Part shown: positions 16,209-24,987 of the stretch, piece by piece
Layout of the letters: each line of letters starts with the position of its first letter
How positions within the stretch are numbered: the first letter of the stretch is position 1
Assembly: GCA_013178255.1 (NCBI GenBank)
Contig: JABLWY010000001.1
Coordinates: 552,503-616,502, forward strand
DNA from: Coprothermobacteraceae bacterium
Lineage (GTDB): Bacteria; Coprothermobacterota; Coprothermobacteria; Coprothermobacterales; Coprothermobacteraceae
Direction: 5' to 3'
Length of the DNA stretch: 64,000 bases
Position numbers and translations under genes: made by a program
Notes under the pieces: model-generated
What the model was told of the DNA's origin: nothing
What the model saw: only the letters and a program-made list of their open reading frames with translations
Databases searched by the model: none

Positions 16209-18195
16209 AGAAATGGTGGGTATTGTAACGGGTATGAAGGAGAACTCGCCAACAGAGTTCTGCGTGCATTTGTTTTCTGAGCAATCTGAACCCACGGTTC
16301 GTATTGGTGACATTGTACGCGTTGCACTGCAACACAAGGGGCGAGTGGTGACATACTACGGCATAGTCAACGACATAACCAGCCAATGGGACAGAGATGT
16401 GGATTCTGGATTCAAAGAAAGAGCGGTTTTCGATCAAATAATGCCTGGCAACAAGTTCTTCCTGGCTCGTGTGGCAGTCTCGAGAGCTGTGTACCCTGAC
16501 AGAGAAGTTTTTGATGAACCCCTCATGGTTCCTTCGCCGGGGACACCTGTCTTTTTGGTGCGTAGTTACGAAGAAGTGGAACGAGCATTGCGTTTTGATG
16601 AGCTGAAGAAGCGAGGGTCTCACTTGCCCGTGGGTGTCATGATCAATGAGCAACCCGCGTACATTGACTTGAGCTTTGTTCTCGGAGAAAATGGTGCGCA
16701 TGTCAACATAAGCGGTCAGTCAGGGGTGGCTGCTAAGACCAGCTATGCCACCTTCTTGGTGGCTGCCATGATTCAGAAGGGAGACAAGGAGAACAATGCC
16801 TATGCCCAAGCTCTGAGGAACGGTCGGTACATCGTGTTCAACGTAAAAGGCGAAAGCCTTTTCTTCTTGGACTGCAGGCATCCCGACTGGGTTAGGGCAG
16901 AGGAGTCGCAAGTGGAAATATGGCAGAGAATGTATAGATCCATGGGTTTGGATCCTGATTGGACGTTTCCCAAAGACAGGGTCATGTACTGCTCGTCACC
17001 CAAAGGTTCAAAGCTGCCTGAGTTGGACAAGCCAGACCTCAAATCGCGATTCACCAACACTAGCGTTTACGGATGGGATTTCATTGATGTGATCAGATAT
17101 CGTCTGCTGGAGTTAGCCCTTGACCAAGAAGAGTTGGCCATGAGCCAGAACATGCAATTGGTCCTATTTGCCATACAAGAGAAACTGGAGGAACTTCTAG
17201 AGGAGTTCATTAATGACGTAGAAAGAGTGGAAAGGGAGCTACAAAAAGGCAAGACAAATGGTCAAGGGGTGTGGGAGGATTTGGCAAAGGCTATAGAATC
17301 GATTCACTTTCCGCTCCCTCCTGATAGATACGAAAAAGCAAGGCAGGTCCTATATGCTTGCAGGAAAGATCCTGAACTGATCTTAGCTGAGTACGGGTTG
17401 CCTGAGACTGTAGATCAGCTAACGGAGTATCTGAAACGCGGTGCATTGGCGAAAGACGAGGATTACGAGGATCGAGCGGTAGCCGAGTGGGCCAAAGTGA
17501 TGAGTGAAAACGACATAGGACGAGCCACTATGTTTGCAGTAATCAGGCGGCTGAAGCTCGCTAGGAAGCAAGGTTTGGATAGATTGTGGAGGCCTATGCC
17601 TCATTGCTTGGCGGGAGAGCTTACTAGTGCCCCGCAATTCTCATACAGGATCACAGCAGCCTGGGACCGCCCAGGGGGAGTGACTGTGATTGACATATCC
17701 AAGTTGCATTCATCTATGCAGTCATTCGTGGTGGGCGCTGTCTTGCGGCAGGTCCTAGAAGCAAAAATGGCGAATCCGAACGCCTCTCAGCAGCCTGTGT
17801 TCGTCTTCTTAGACGAGCTGAACAAGTACGCACCGAGGATGGAGGGAACTGCAATGGTCAAGCTTTTCAGGGATGTGGCTGAACGAGGGCGTTCATTTGG
17901 CGTAATCCTGATAGGAGCAGAACAAACTGCGTCTCAGGTGGACTTCAGGGTAGTCACCCAGAGCTCTACGACTGTGGTGGGGCATCAGAAGGCAGCAGAG
18001 CTGAGCCATGACGAGTACAAGCATTTGTTGCTTAGGCAGAAAGAAATGTTGTCATCGGTGGGCCCCGGCGTGGTTTTTGTGGATCAGCCGTTCTTGAGGG
18101 TTCCTATCATGGTTAAGTTCCCCATGACACCGTGGTCTACCAAGGAAACTAATGAGTGTGAAAGCGCTTCGGGCGATTTGGCACAATACTTGTAA
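16201..18195 (+). CDS. herA: HerA-like DNA translocase ATPase
   Basis: 664 residues with an N-terminal HAS-barrel-like beta domain (1-150) and a RecA/FtsK-type ATPase core. The P-loop reads SGQSGVAAKTSYATF (about 175-190), with Ala before the Lys in place of the usual Gly. Walker B is VFVFLDELNKYAP (about 536-548), and FRDVAERGRS followed by GAEQTASQV contains the arginine finger region. It should form a hexameric pump feeding DNA to NurA. An insertion of acidic helices (about 300-440) is typical of bacterial members. TTG start. Confidence 0.88.
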   Translation: MAEEMVGIVTGMKENSPTEFCVHLFSEQSEPTVRIGDIVRVALQHKGRVVTYYGIVNDITSQWDRDVDSGFKERAVFDQIMPGNKFFLARVAVSRAVYPDREVFDEPLMVPSPGTPVFLVRSYEEVERALRFDELKKRGSHLPVGVMINEQPAYIDLSFVLGENGAHVNISGQSGVAAKTSYATFLVAAMIQKGDKENNAYAQALRNGRYIVFNVKGESLFFLDCRHPDWVRAEESQVEIWQRMYRSMGLDPDWTFPKDRVMYCSSPKGSKLPELDKPDLKSRFTNTSVYGWDFIDVIRYRLLELALDQEELAMSQNMQLVLFAIQEKLEELLEEFINDVERVERELQKGKTNGQGVWEDLAKAIESIHFPLPPDRYEKARQVLYACRKDPELILAEYGLPETVDQLTEYLKRGALAKDEDYEDRAVAEWAKVMSENDIGRATMFAVIRRLKLARKQGLDRLWRPMPHCLAGELTSAPQFSYRITAAWDRPGGVTVIDISKLHSSMQSFVVGAVLRQVLEAKMANPNASQQPVFVFLDELNKYAPRMEGTAMVKLFRDVAERGRSFGVILIGAEQTASQVDFRVVTQSSTTVVGHQKAAELSHDEYKHLLLRQKEMLSSVGPGVVFVDQPFLRVPIMVKFPMTPWSTKETNECESASGDLAQYL

Positions 18196-18207
18196 GGGGG
18201 TGTTGAC

Positions 18208-18681
18208 ATGGTTACGGACTTGCACGTGGAGCTGGTAAAGGAAATACGGGAACTGAACAAGGTCAGGGACTGGAATGCGTTCTTGGAGGGGGCCGAGGAA
18301 TTTGTGCAGGGCCTCGAAGACGAGTTCCCAGAAGACGAACTGTATTTCAGCGCGGAAATGCGCATATACTCTGGGATGAAGGTAGGAGATCTCGTCTTGG
18401 CTTCAACACTTTACGATGTGGCGCCCGATGAAGTAGAGCGAGTGGTGTTGCGTTTGCAGGAATGGGCATCTCAAAACGGTTTCACGGTGGGTGAGGTTTC
18501 ACTCGAAATGCCATCAGAAGCTGCGGTGGAGTTGGATCTTCAAGGTTTGATTGCCCGATCCGGTGTTCGTCTAGTTATGGAAAAGGGAAAAGTGGGAGTA
18601 GCTCTTGTCCCTGCGTCGTTAGACAATTTCTCTGCCGTTTTGCACCAGATAACCTCGGCTTTGAAGGGGCAAGTGTACTAA
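18208..18681 (+). CDS. Unknown protein linked to the resection operon
   Basis: 157 residues, acidic, with no family I recognise. An N-terminal helical stretch (1-35) is followed by alternating beta-strand and helix segments with GMKVGDLVLASTLYDV and GKVGVALVPASLDN. ATG 18208 lies 12 nt after herA with GGGGGTG upstream, so it is the last gene of the mre11-rad50-nurA-herA unit. Codon use looks like its neighbours. It could be an accessory factor, but nothing in the sequence proves that. Confidence 0.75.
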   Translation: MVTDLHVELVKEIRELNKVRDWNAFLEGAEEFVQGLEDEFPEDELYFSAEMRIYSGMKVGDLVLASTLYDVAPDEVERVVLRLQEWASQNGFTVGEVSLEMPSEAAVELDLQGLIARSGVRLVMEKGKVGVALVPASLDNFSAVLHQITSALKGQVY

Positions 18682-19223
18682 GGGGTCAAGGTACGCTTTA
18701 TCTGGTCAGAAGCTTCTTTGCCTGACCCATCGAGAGCGTATATAAGTATGTTCAGTGTGGATCCCTTTTCTGTAGGCAAGCGAGTGAGTTTGTACTTAAA
18801 AGTACCATCAAAGTCGGTTCTAAGTAGCATTATTGGCCGATCATCGGCCCAAAACACCACATAGTAGGCTCCAGCTTTGCCTTGTTTGCTCACTTTTCCG
18901 CTGAACACCACCCAATCAGCTTTGGATACCGTTTCGTTGGTGGGGTAGGTCAGCTCAAGGCTGAGGGTTCTTGATGCAGTGGCTGCTTGCGTAGGAGTCA
19001 GGATTGGAGACACATAGAGTACGGTACTACTAGTCTGTTGAGTAGCAGTACAGACTTCTTGTGTTACAGTTACTGTCTTTACAATAGTTTCTGGTTCGCA
19101 ACTCCTGTGAAGTACAGTAGGGCTGCCGGCGATAACCAAGAGCGAGCCAATGAAGAGTCCTAGCGCAAACAAGAGTATGCCAGACACACTTTTGCGTGCC
19201 CTTGGTCTCTCAGGATAGTACAT
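18678..19223 (-). CDS. Membrane-anchored protein with Ig-like extracellular domain
   Basis: 181 residues: a basic N-terminus (RPRARK), one membrane helix (GILLFALGLFIGSLLVIAG, about 15-33), a Thr/Ser/Val-rich linker, and a beta-rich C-terminal domain (about 88-180) starting LELTYPTNETVSK, resembling bacterial Ig-like or carbohydrate-binding beta sandwiches. Orientation by the positive-inside rule puts the C-terminus outside. It converges with the preceding gene with a 4-bp overlap and diverges from rdgB. No specific function is assigned. Confidence 0.75.
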   Translation of the reverse strand: MYYPERPRARKSVSGILLFALGLFIGSLLVIAGSPTVLHRSCEPETIVKTVTVTQEVCTATQQTSSTVLYVSPILTPTQAATASRTLSLELTYPTNETVSKADWVVFSGKVSKQGKAGAYYVVFWADDRPIMLLRTDFDGTFKYKLTRLPTEKGSTLNILIYALDGSGKEASDQIKRTLTP

Positions 19224-19265
19224 AAAAACATTTTACCAAAGAGGCCCAACGGCAGTTGTAGAATT

Positions 19266-19862
19266 ATGACTATGAAGAAGGGCAAAGTGGTTCTCGCAAC
19301 TGGAAACAGGGGCAAAATGAAGGAGATCCAGGAAATACTGGGAGGCTTGGTGGAATTGGTGGCTTACGAAGGTGAGCTGCCCGAGGAAACGGGTTCTACA
19401 TATCGGGAGAATGCCTATATCAAGGCTTGGGCTGCTCATAAAGCGACCGGGTTACCCGCTGTGGCTGATGATTCGGGGCTAGAAGTAGATGCATTAGGCG
19501 GAAGGCCAGGCATACACAGTAGCCGGTTCATGGGATTGACTACAGACCAGGAGCGTTGCAAAAAGCTGCTTGAGCTGCTTGAGGGTGTTCCTTGGGAGCA
19601 AAGGACTGCAAGGTTTAGATGTGTCGTATGCTTCGTAGACCAGAGTGGCGAGGCCACGTTTTTCGAAGGTACGGTCGAGGGCTATGTGGCGCTCCAGCCA
19701 AAGGGTGATAACGGCTTTGGGTATGACCCTGTGTTTTACTACCCACCGCTTGATAAGCATTTTGCAGAATTGCCTGCGGACGTTAAGAACAACTGCAGTC
19801 ACAGGGCGATAGCCTTCAGGAAATTGAAGGAGTTTCTTGCTGATAGGAGGGAGTTTGCATGA
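19266..19862 (+). CDS. rdgB: dITP/XTP pyrophosphatase RdgB/HAM1
   Basis: 198 residues with VVLATGNRGKMKEI at the N-terminus, TYRENAYIKA, ADDSGLEVDALGG and GDNGFGYDPVF, all standard for the Ham1 family that removes ITP and XTP from the nucleotide pool. Two in-frame starts exist: ATG 19266 and ATG 19272. A TAGAAT at 19259-19264 would start RNA near 19271, which fits a leaderless mRNA beginning at ATG 19272. The 3' end overlaps valS by 4 bp. Confidence 0.95.
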   Translation: MTMKKGKVVLATGNRGKMKEIQEILGGLVELVAYEGELPEETGSTYRENAYIKAWAAHKATGLPAVADDSGLEVDALGGRPGIHSSRFMGLTTDQERCKKLLELLEGVPWEQRTARFRCVVCFVDQSGEATFFEGTVEGYVALQPKGDNGFGYDPVFYYPPLDKHFAELPADVKNNCSHRAIAFRKLKEFLADRREFA

Positions 19863-22453
19863 ACAACCGCATGGAGCCTCAATACAACCCAGAAGTAGAG
19901 GCGTATTGGTCTAATAAGTGGAAGGAAGATCGCGTCTTTGCAAGTCAAATTGAACCTGGCAAACCTAGGTTCAGCATGGTTATACCTCCGCCCAACGTAA
20001 CAGGCTCTTTGCACATAGGGCATGCGCTCAACCTGTCGATTCAAGATGCTGTAATCAGGCACATGAAGATGAAGGGTTTGAATGTATGCTGGGTGCCTGG
20101 CACAGACCATGCGGGTATAGCTACGCAAAATGTGGTGGAGAGGGATTTGTTGAAGGAAGGTATAAGCAGACATGATATAGGTCGCGAGGAATTCTTGAAA
20201 CGGGTGTGGGATTGGAAGGAAAAATATGGCAATACGATCTTGAATCAAATAACCCGCTTAGGCTGTGGCGTAGATTGGGAGAGACTGCGTTTCACTATGG
20301 ACCCTATTTGCGCTCGGGCGGTGAGAACTGCATTCAAAAGGCTCTTTGACGCGGGGCTGATATACAAGGGGAAGTACTTGATCAACTGGTGTCCCAGATG
20401 CGGGACTGCACTTTCCGATTTGGAGGTTGTATATCACGAGGAGCAGTCCAACCTATGGTACATTAGATACCCGTTCGAAGACGGAAAAGGGTTCGTGGTA
20501 GTGGCAACTACCAGGCCTGAGACTATGCTCGGTGACACTGCTGTGGCAGTTCATCCTGAAGATCCGCGTTACCAGGGGCTCGTCGGCAAGACTTTGGTGC
20601 TTCCGTTGGTCGGAAGGCGTATTCCTCTGATTGCTGATGAAGTGGTAGACCCTGAGTTTGGCACAGGTGCAGTAAAGGTGACTCCAGCTCATGACCCCAC
20701 AGATTTCGAGATTGGAAGGCGCCATAACCTTGAGGCAGTACAGGTGGTGGGTTTTGACGGAACCATGACGGATGCGGCTGGTGAGTTTTCAGGATTGGAT
20801 CGGTTTGTGGCGCGGCAGCAGATTGTTCAGAAGCTAGCAGAATTGGATCTCTTAGAGAAGGTTGAGCCCTACGTGCATTCAGTTGGACATTGCCAGCGCT
20901 GCGATACAGTGGTGGAGCCCATGATTTCGGACCAATGGTTTGTAAAACTAACAGAGATGGCACCAAAAGCGCGAGAAGCTGTTGCCACAGGCAAGGTACA
21001 AATCGTACCCGAGCGTTGGGCCAAAGTCTATCTCGATTGGATCGACAACATCAGGGATTGGTGCATATCGCGTCAGATTTGGTGGGGACACAGAATACCT
21101 GTATACACTTGTACAGAATGTGGCCATGTGTTCGCAAGCGAAGAAGAAGAGGTGACCTCTTGTCCGAAGTGCGGTGGCCCTGTATCTCAAGAAGAGGACG
21201 TCTTGGACACCTGGTTTAGTTCAGCCCTGTGGCCTTTCGAGGTTTTTGGCTGGCCTGAGAAGACAGAGGACTTATCGTATTACTATCCCACTTCACTGCT
21301 AGTGACCGGCTACGACATACTGTTCTTCTGGGTTGCGCGTATGGTCTTCATGGCGATGCACTTGACGGACCAAGTGCCTTTCGAGAAAGTGTACCTTCAC
21401 GGTTTGGTTAGGGATGAACACGGCCAGAAGATGAGTAAATCCAAGGGCAATACTGTAGATCCCATGGAAATGATTGACGAGTACAGCGCTGACGCTCTGC
21501 GATACGCATTAGTTTCTACGCTTAGCTTAGGCGGGCAGGACATTAACTTCTCGGTCAGCAAAGTAGAACATGGAAAGAACTTTACGAACAAGATATGGAA
21601 CTCTGCACGATATGTACTAGGTGTACTGGAGGACAAAGATGTCTCCCACGAACCGGAGCAATTTACGGTTGTTGACCAGTACATACTCACCCTGTTGGAG
21701 GGATTGAAGCAGGGCGTGACGTCAAGCTTCGAGGAATACGACTTCGGTGCAGCACTGCGGAGTATAGAGGAGTTTTACTGGAGCGAATACTGCGACTGGT
21801 ACCTAGAAATGTCGAAGGTGAATCCACGGCCGAGTACTTATTGGACGTTACGGTACGTGCTAGAAGAGTCTTTAAAGCTCTTGCATCCTTTCCTACCCTT
21901 TGTGACGCAGGAAGTATGGAGCAGAATGGGCAAGAACAATTACTTGGTGCAGGAAGAGTGGCCCAAACCGAGGTTACACCTAGTCAATGATGTGGCTGTG
22001 CAAGAGGTGAGCAAGGTCAAAGAAGCTGTGAGGGGTTTACGCAACTTGCGAGCTGAGATAGGTGTCAAACCTGGACAGCAGATAAGTGTTTATGTTGAAG
22101 GGTCCCAAGAGCAGTGGCATGAGTTTGAACCCTATATGAGATTCTTAGCACGGGTGGGTGAAATACAGTATGTGACGGGCCATGTGCGTAATGCATATTC
22201 GGTAGTCGCAGGGGATACAGTGTTCTACGTTCCTCTAGAAGGATTGGTAGATGTGGAGGCTGAGCGTAAGCGCCTCAGCAAGAAAAAGGCAGAACTCGAG
22301 TCCCAAATACGTGTCTATGAGAATAGGTTGAATAACGAGAACTTCTTGAGTAAGGCGCCGCGTGAAGTGGTGGAGAAGCAGAAGGAGGAATTAGGTGCTC
22401 TCGAACAGTCTCTAGCTTTAGTAAACAGGAGGTTGGAGGAGCTGGAGGGATAG
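19859..22453 (+). CDS. valS: Valyl-tRNA synthetase
   Basis: 864 residues, class I synthetase. The HIGH motif is in GSLHIGHAL (about 44-52); the CP1 editing domain follows, with ATTRPETMLGDTAVAV; KMSKSKGN is at about 527; the anticodon-binding domain comes next, and a C-terminal coiled coil (ERKRLSKKKAELESQI) fits ValRS. Zinc-type cysteine pairs (CPRCG, CTECGH, CPKCGG) are present. It charges tRNA-Val and edits mischarged Thr. It is translationally coupled to rdgB. Confidence 0.97.
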   Translation: MNNRMEPQYNPEVEAYWSNKWKEDRVFASQIEPGKPRFSMVIPPPNVTGSLHIGHALNLSIQDAVIRHMKMKGLNVCWVPGTDHAGIATQNVVERDLLKEGISRHDIGREEFLKRVWDWKEKYGNTILNQITRLGCGVDWERLRFTMDPICARAVRTAFKRLFDAGLIYKGKYLINWCPRCGTALSDLEVVYHEEQSNLWYIRYPFEDGKGFVVVATTRPETMLGDTAVAVHPEDPRYQGLVGKTLVLPLVGRRIPLIADEVVDPEFGTGAVKVTPAHDPTDFEIGRRHNLEAVQVVGFDGTMTDAAGEFSGLDRFVARQQIVQKLAELDLLEKVEPYVHSVGHCQRCDTVVEPMISDQWFVKLTEMAPKAREAVATGKVQIVPERWAKVYLDWIDNIRDWCISRQIWWGHRIPVYTCTECGHVFASEEEEVTSCPKCGGPVSQEEDVLDTWFSSALWPFEVFGWPEKTEDLSYYYPTSLLVTGYDILFFWVARMVFMAMHLTDQVPFEKVYLHGLVRDEHGQKMSKSKGNTVDPMEMIDEYSADALRYALVSTLSLGGQDINFSVSKVEHGKNFTNKIWNSARYVLGVLEDKDVSHEPEQFTVVDQYILTLLEGLKQGVTSSFEEYDFGAALRSIEEFYWSEYCDWYLEMSKVNPRPSTYWTLRYVLEESLKLLHPFLPFVTQEVWSRMGKNNYLVQEEWPKPRLHLVNDVAVQEVSKVKEAVRGLRNLRAEIGVKPGQQISVYVEGSQEQWHEFEPYMRFLARVGEIQYVTGHVRNAYSVVAGDTVFYVPLEGLVDVEAERKRLSKKKAELESQIRVYENRLNNENFLSKAPREVVEKQKEELGALEQSLALVNRRLEELEG

Positions 22454-22457
22454 AAGT

Positions 22458-23216
22458 ATGCCCGTACTGGGAGTGATTTCTTGCCATCCGCCCATTATCA
22501 TACCTGAGGTTGGCCGTGGGGAGACCAAGAGGGTAGAGAGAACCATAGCAGCATTGAAGCTTGCGGCAGAAGATGTGAATAGGTTCAAACCAGAACTTAC
22601 TCTTCTGATGTCTCCTCACGCAGCAGGCTACCGAGGCAGCAGTGTTCCTGTTCAGGTAACAGACATTTATGTGGGCGACTTTGGTGACTTCATGGCTCCT
22701 CACGTGTCTTTGCGATATCAGTGCGCTAGCGAGGAGGCCTATGCAGTAAAGCAATGTGGAGGGGTGGCGATTAGGTACGGTGCCCTTGATCACGGCAGCA
22801 TGGTTCCACTCTATTACCTAAAACCCGAGTCGCCGCTCGTGGTTATGGGCTACGCATTTGGCATGGATACCCGCGGTTATATTGATTTTGGATCATGCTT
22901 GCGTCGCCTTTTTGAGGACAAGAAGGTGCTGTTCATCGCTTCAGCTGACCTCAGCCATCGGTTGTTGCCCGGTGCACCTGCTGGTTACCATCCAAGAGCT
23001 AGGGATTTTGATGTAGCCGTAGTGGACGCTGTCCGTGAGTGGAACCTAGAACGCTACTTGTCACTTGAGGATATGAGAGAGATTGCAGGTGAATGTGGTT
23101 ACTGGTCGATTGCAACGCTCTTTGGGTTCATGGGTAGTGGCTCAAAAACAGAAGTCTTGAGCTATGAGGGACCTTTCGGCGTTGGGTACCTGGTTGCTAT
23201 AGTTAGGGGTGAGTAG
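22458..23216 (+). CDS. MEMO-family protein (AmmeMemoRadiSam system protein B)
   Basis: 252 residues with the class III extradiol dioxygenase-like fold signatures: SCHPPIIIPEVG near the N-terminus, MSPHAAGY, LDHGSMVPLYYL and SADLSHRLLP. These His residues match those that bind metal in the MEMO/LigB superfamily. It lies 4 nt after valS and is followed 2 nt later by AMMECR1 and then the radical SAM partner. Human MEMO1 binds iron; the bacterial function is unsettled. Confidence 0.88.
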   Translation: MPVLGVISCHPPIIIPEVGRGETKRVERTIAALKLAAEDVNRFKPELTLLMSPHAAGYRGSSVPVQVTDIYVGDFGDFMAPHVSLRYQCASEEAYAVKQCGGVAIRYGALDHGSMVPLYYLKPESPLVVMGYAFGMDTRGYIDFGSCLRRLFEDKKVLFIASADLSHRLLPGAPAGYHPRARDFDVAVVDAVREWNLERYLSLEDMREIAGECGYWSIATLFGFMGSGSKTEVLSYEGPFGVGYLVAIVRGE

Positions 23217-23218
23217 GT

Positions 23219-23734
23219 TTGCATGAATACGTGAAGCTGGCAAAAGAGGCTTTGGAGGCTTATGTTAAGGAGGGCACAATCCTAAAGGCGCCTGAGCCTT
23301 TGCCAAGTGTTTTTGCGGTTAGAGCGGGCTGTTTCGTCACGCTGCATGAAAGCGGGGAGTTGAGAGGGTGTATAGGGACCATAGAACCAGTCATGGACAA
23401 CTTGGCTGAGGAGATCATATCGAACGCTATTGCAGCTGGGACTCGGGATCCTCGTTTCCGCCCTGTTACCAAGGAGGAACTACCGGCGCTGGATTATACT
23501 GTGGAAGTTCTGGGCCCTCTAGAGGAGGTCATGTCTGTGGAGGAACTTGACCCCCGTAATTACGGTGTCGTTGTGCAGTCAGCTATAAGGCCTTACAGAA
23601 AAGGTGTGTTGTTGCCAGACATAGAGGGAGTGGACAGCCCAGAGCAGCAGATTCGAATATGCAGAATGAAGGCTGGGATCGCGACGAACGAACCTGTACG
23701 CCTATTTCGTTTTAAGACAGAGAAGTACAGATGA
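23219..23734 (+). CDS. AMMECR1-domain protein (AmmeMemoRadiSam system protein A)
   Basis: 171 residues containing the near-invariant GELRGCIGT block (LHESGELRGCIGTIEP) and RDPRFRPVT, diagnostic of the AMMECR1 domain. The TTG start at 23219 follows AGGGGTGAG. The stop overlaps the next gene's ATG by 4 bp. Conserved residues form a pocket in known structures, but no activity is established. It is encoded between its two usual partners. Confidence 0.92.
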   Translation: MHEYVKLAKEALEAYVKEGTILKAPEPLPSVFAVRAGCFVTLHESGELRGCIGTIEPVMDNLAEEIISNAIAAGTRDPRFRPVTKEELPALDYTVEVLGPLEEVMSVEELDPRNYGVVVQSAIRPYRKGVLLPDIEGVDSPEQQIRICRMKAGIATNEPVRLFRFKTEKYR

Positions 23735-24723
23735 ATCTCTTTGTTAAGACAGCAAAAGGGTTAATTTGCCTTGCGTGCCCTCGTACTTGTAACCTTCAAG
23801 AAGGAAAGCCTTACTGCGGAGTCCGGAGTGCTGGCGAAGGAAAAGGTGTGTGTGAGGTATACGGTTTAGTCAGCAGTTTGGCCAATGACCCAATTGAAAA
23901 GAAGCCAGTTTTTCATTATAGGCCGGGAAGTTTGGTGCTTTCTGTGGGAACCTTGGGTTGTAATATGCGCTGTTTGGGCTGTCAAAACTGGGAGATCGCC
24001 CACGCGGACCTGAGCTCTTATGAGTGGCAGTTGAGGCGCATAAGCCCCAAGGAGCTAGTGGCGGCAGCGAAAAAATACAGCGAGGGCGTGGCCTGGACTT
24101 ACAATGAACCCACCGTATGGGCTGAATATGTTCATGACGGCGCGGTAGAGGCGAAAGAAGCTGGACTATATACAGTAGTCGTTACTAACGGCTACTATTC
24201 GCTGCAGACATTCAAGTTGTGGGAACCCGTAATTGACGTGTTCAGGATTGACATAAAAGGCTACAGGGATGAGACATTTGCACGCTTTGCCCCTGGCACA
24301 AGAGCTAAGGTAGTGTTGGACAACGTAGTTAGGGCACTTGAAGCGGGCAAACATGTGGAAGTTGTGACGAACGTGATGCCTGGTATAAACAGTAGGGACA
24401 TATCTCAGATTGCAAAGTTCCTTGCTGAATTGTCCAGCGAAATACCTTGGCACATTACGAGGTTCTATCCGCAGTTCAAGTTGACCCATGTGCCACCCAC
24501 GGATGTGGAAGACTTGGTTGCGTACAGAGAAACGGCTTTGTCTATGGGACTAAAGTATGTGTATTTGGGGAATGTGGACGTGGCAGGTGCTGAAAACACT
24601 TACTGTCCTTCGTGTGGTAATCTTTTAATTAAGAGAAGTGGCTTTACAGTGGAGGAAATGCATATAGTAGGCGACAAGTGTCCTCACTGTGGAAAGAAAA
24701 TCTATGGCGTCTTTGGAGGTTGA
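23731..24723 (+). CDS. amrS: AmrS-type radical SAM protein
   Basis: 330 residues. An N-terminal CPRTC segment, then GTLGCNMRCLGCQNWEIA giving the CxxxCxxC cluster at about residues 75-82, followed by AWTYNEPTVWAEYV typical of pyruvate formate-lyase activator-like proteins of the AmmeMemoRadiSam system. A C-terminal zinc-ribbon-like tail (CPSCGN...CPHCGKK) is present. The substrate is unknown, possibly the neighbouring MEMO or AMMECR1 protein. It overlaps AMMECR1 by 4 bp. Confidence 0.9.
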   Translation: MNLFVKTAKGLICLACPRTCNLQEGKPYCGVRSAGEGKGVCEVYGLVSSLANDPIEKKPVFHYRPGSLVLSVGTLGCNMRCLGCQNWEIAHADLSSYEWQLRRISPKELVAAAKKYSEGVAWTYNEPTVWAEYVHDGAVEAKEAGLYTVVVTNGYYSLQTFKLWEPVIDVFRIDIKGYRDETFARFAPGTRAKVVLDNVVRALEAGKHVEVVTNVMPGINSRDISQIAKFLAELSSEIPWHITRFYPQFKLTHVPPTDVEDLVAYRETALSMGLKYVYLGNVDVAGAENTYCPSCGNLLIKRSGFTVEEMHIVGDKCPHCGKKIYGVFGG

Positions 24724-24726
24724 AAG

Positions 24727-24969
24727 GTGAAAAGGCGTTTCTACATCCCTTTGATATGGAGCGTGTTACTTGGGTTGTTAGTGGGTACTTACATTGGTTA
24801 TCTATTGAGCCAATATATACCCTTCTTTGCCAACCATTGGGGATTGGCTTTAGGGCCTTTGGCACTTGATTTGGGCTTCCTCAAGCTAAACTTTGGCTTG
24901 GCCGTCAATGTGAATGCGATGTCCGTTCTCGGATTGCTTTTCATGCTTTACATATACTTAGTCCAGTAA
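24727..24969 (+). CDS. Small membrane protein, DUF4321-like
   Basis: 80 residues with two or three hydrophobic segments (about 8-28, 38-55 and 60-78) and the pattern LALDLGFLKLNFGL followed by NVNAMSVLG, matching DUF4321 proteins often encoded just upstream of mreB in Firmicutes. The function is unknown; the position suggests a link with cell-shape proteins. GTG start 24727 with GGAGG at 24715. Confidence 0.7.
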   Translation: MKRRFYIPLIWSVLLGLLVGTYIGYLLSQYIPFFANHWGLALGPLALDLGFLKLNFGLAVNVNAMSVLGLLFMLYIYLVQ

Positions 24970-24987
24970 GAATAGGAGGTATGGAAC

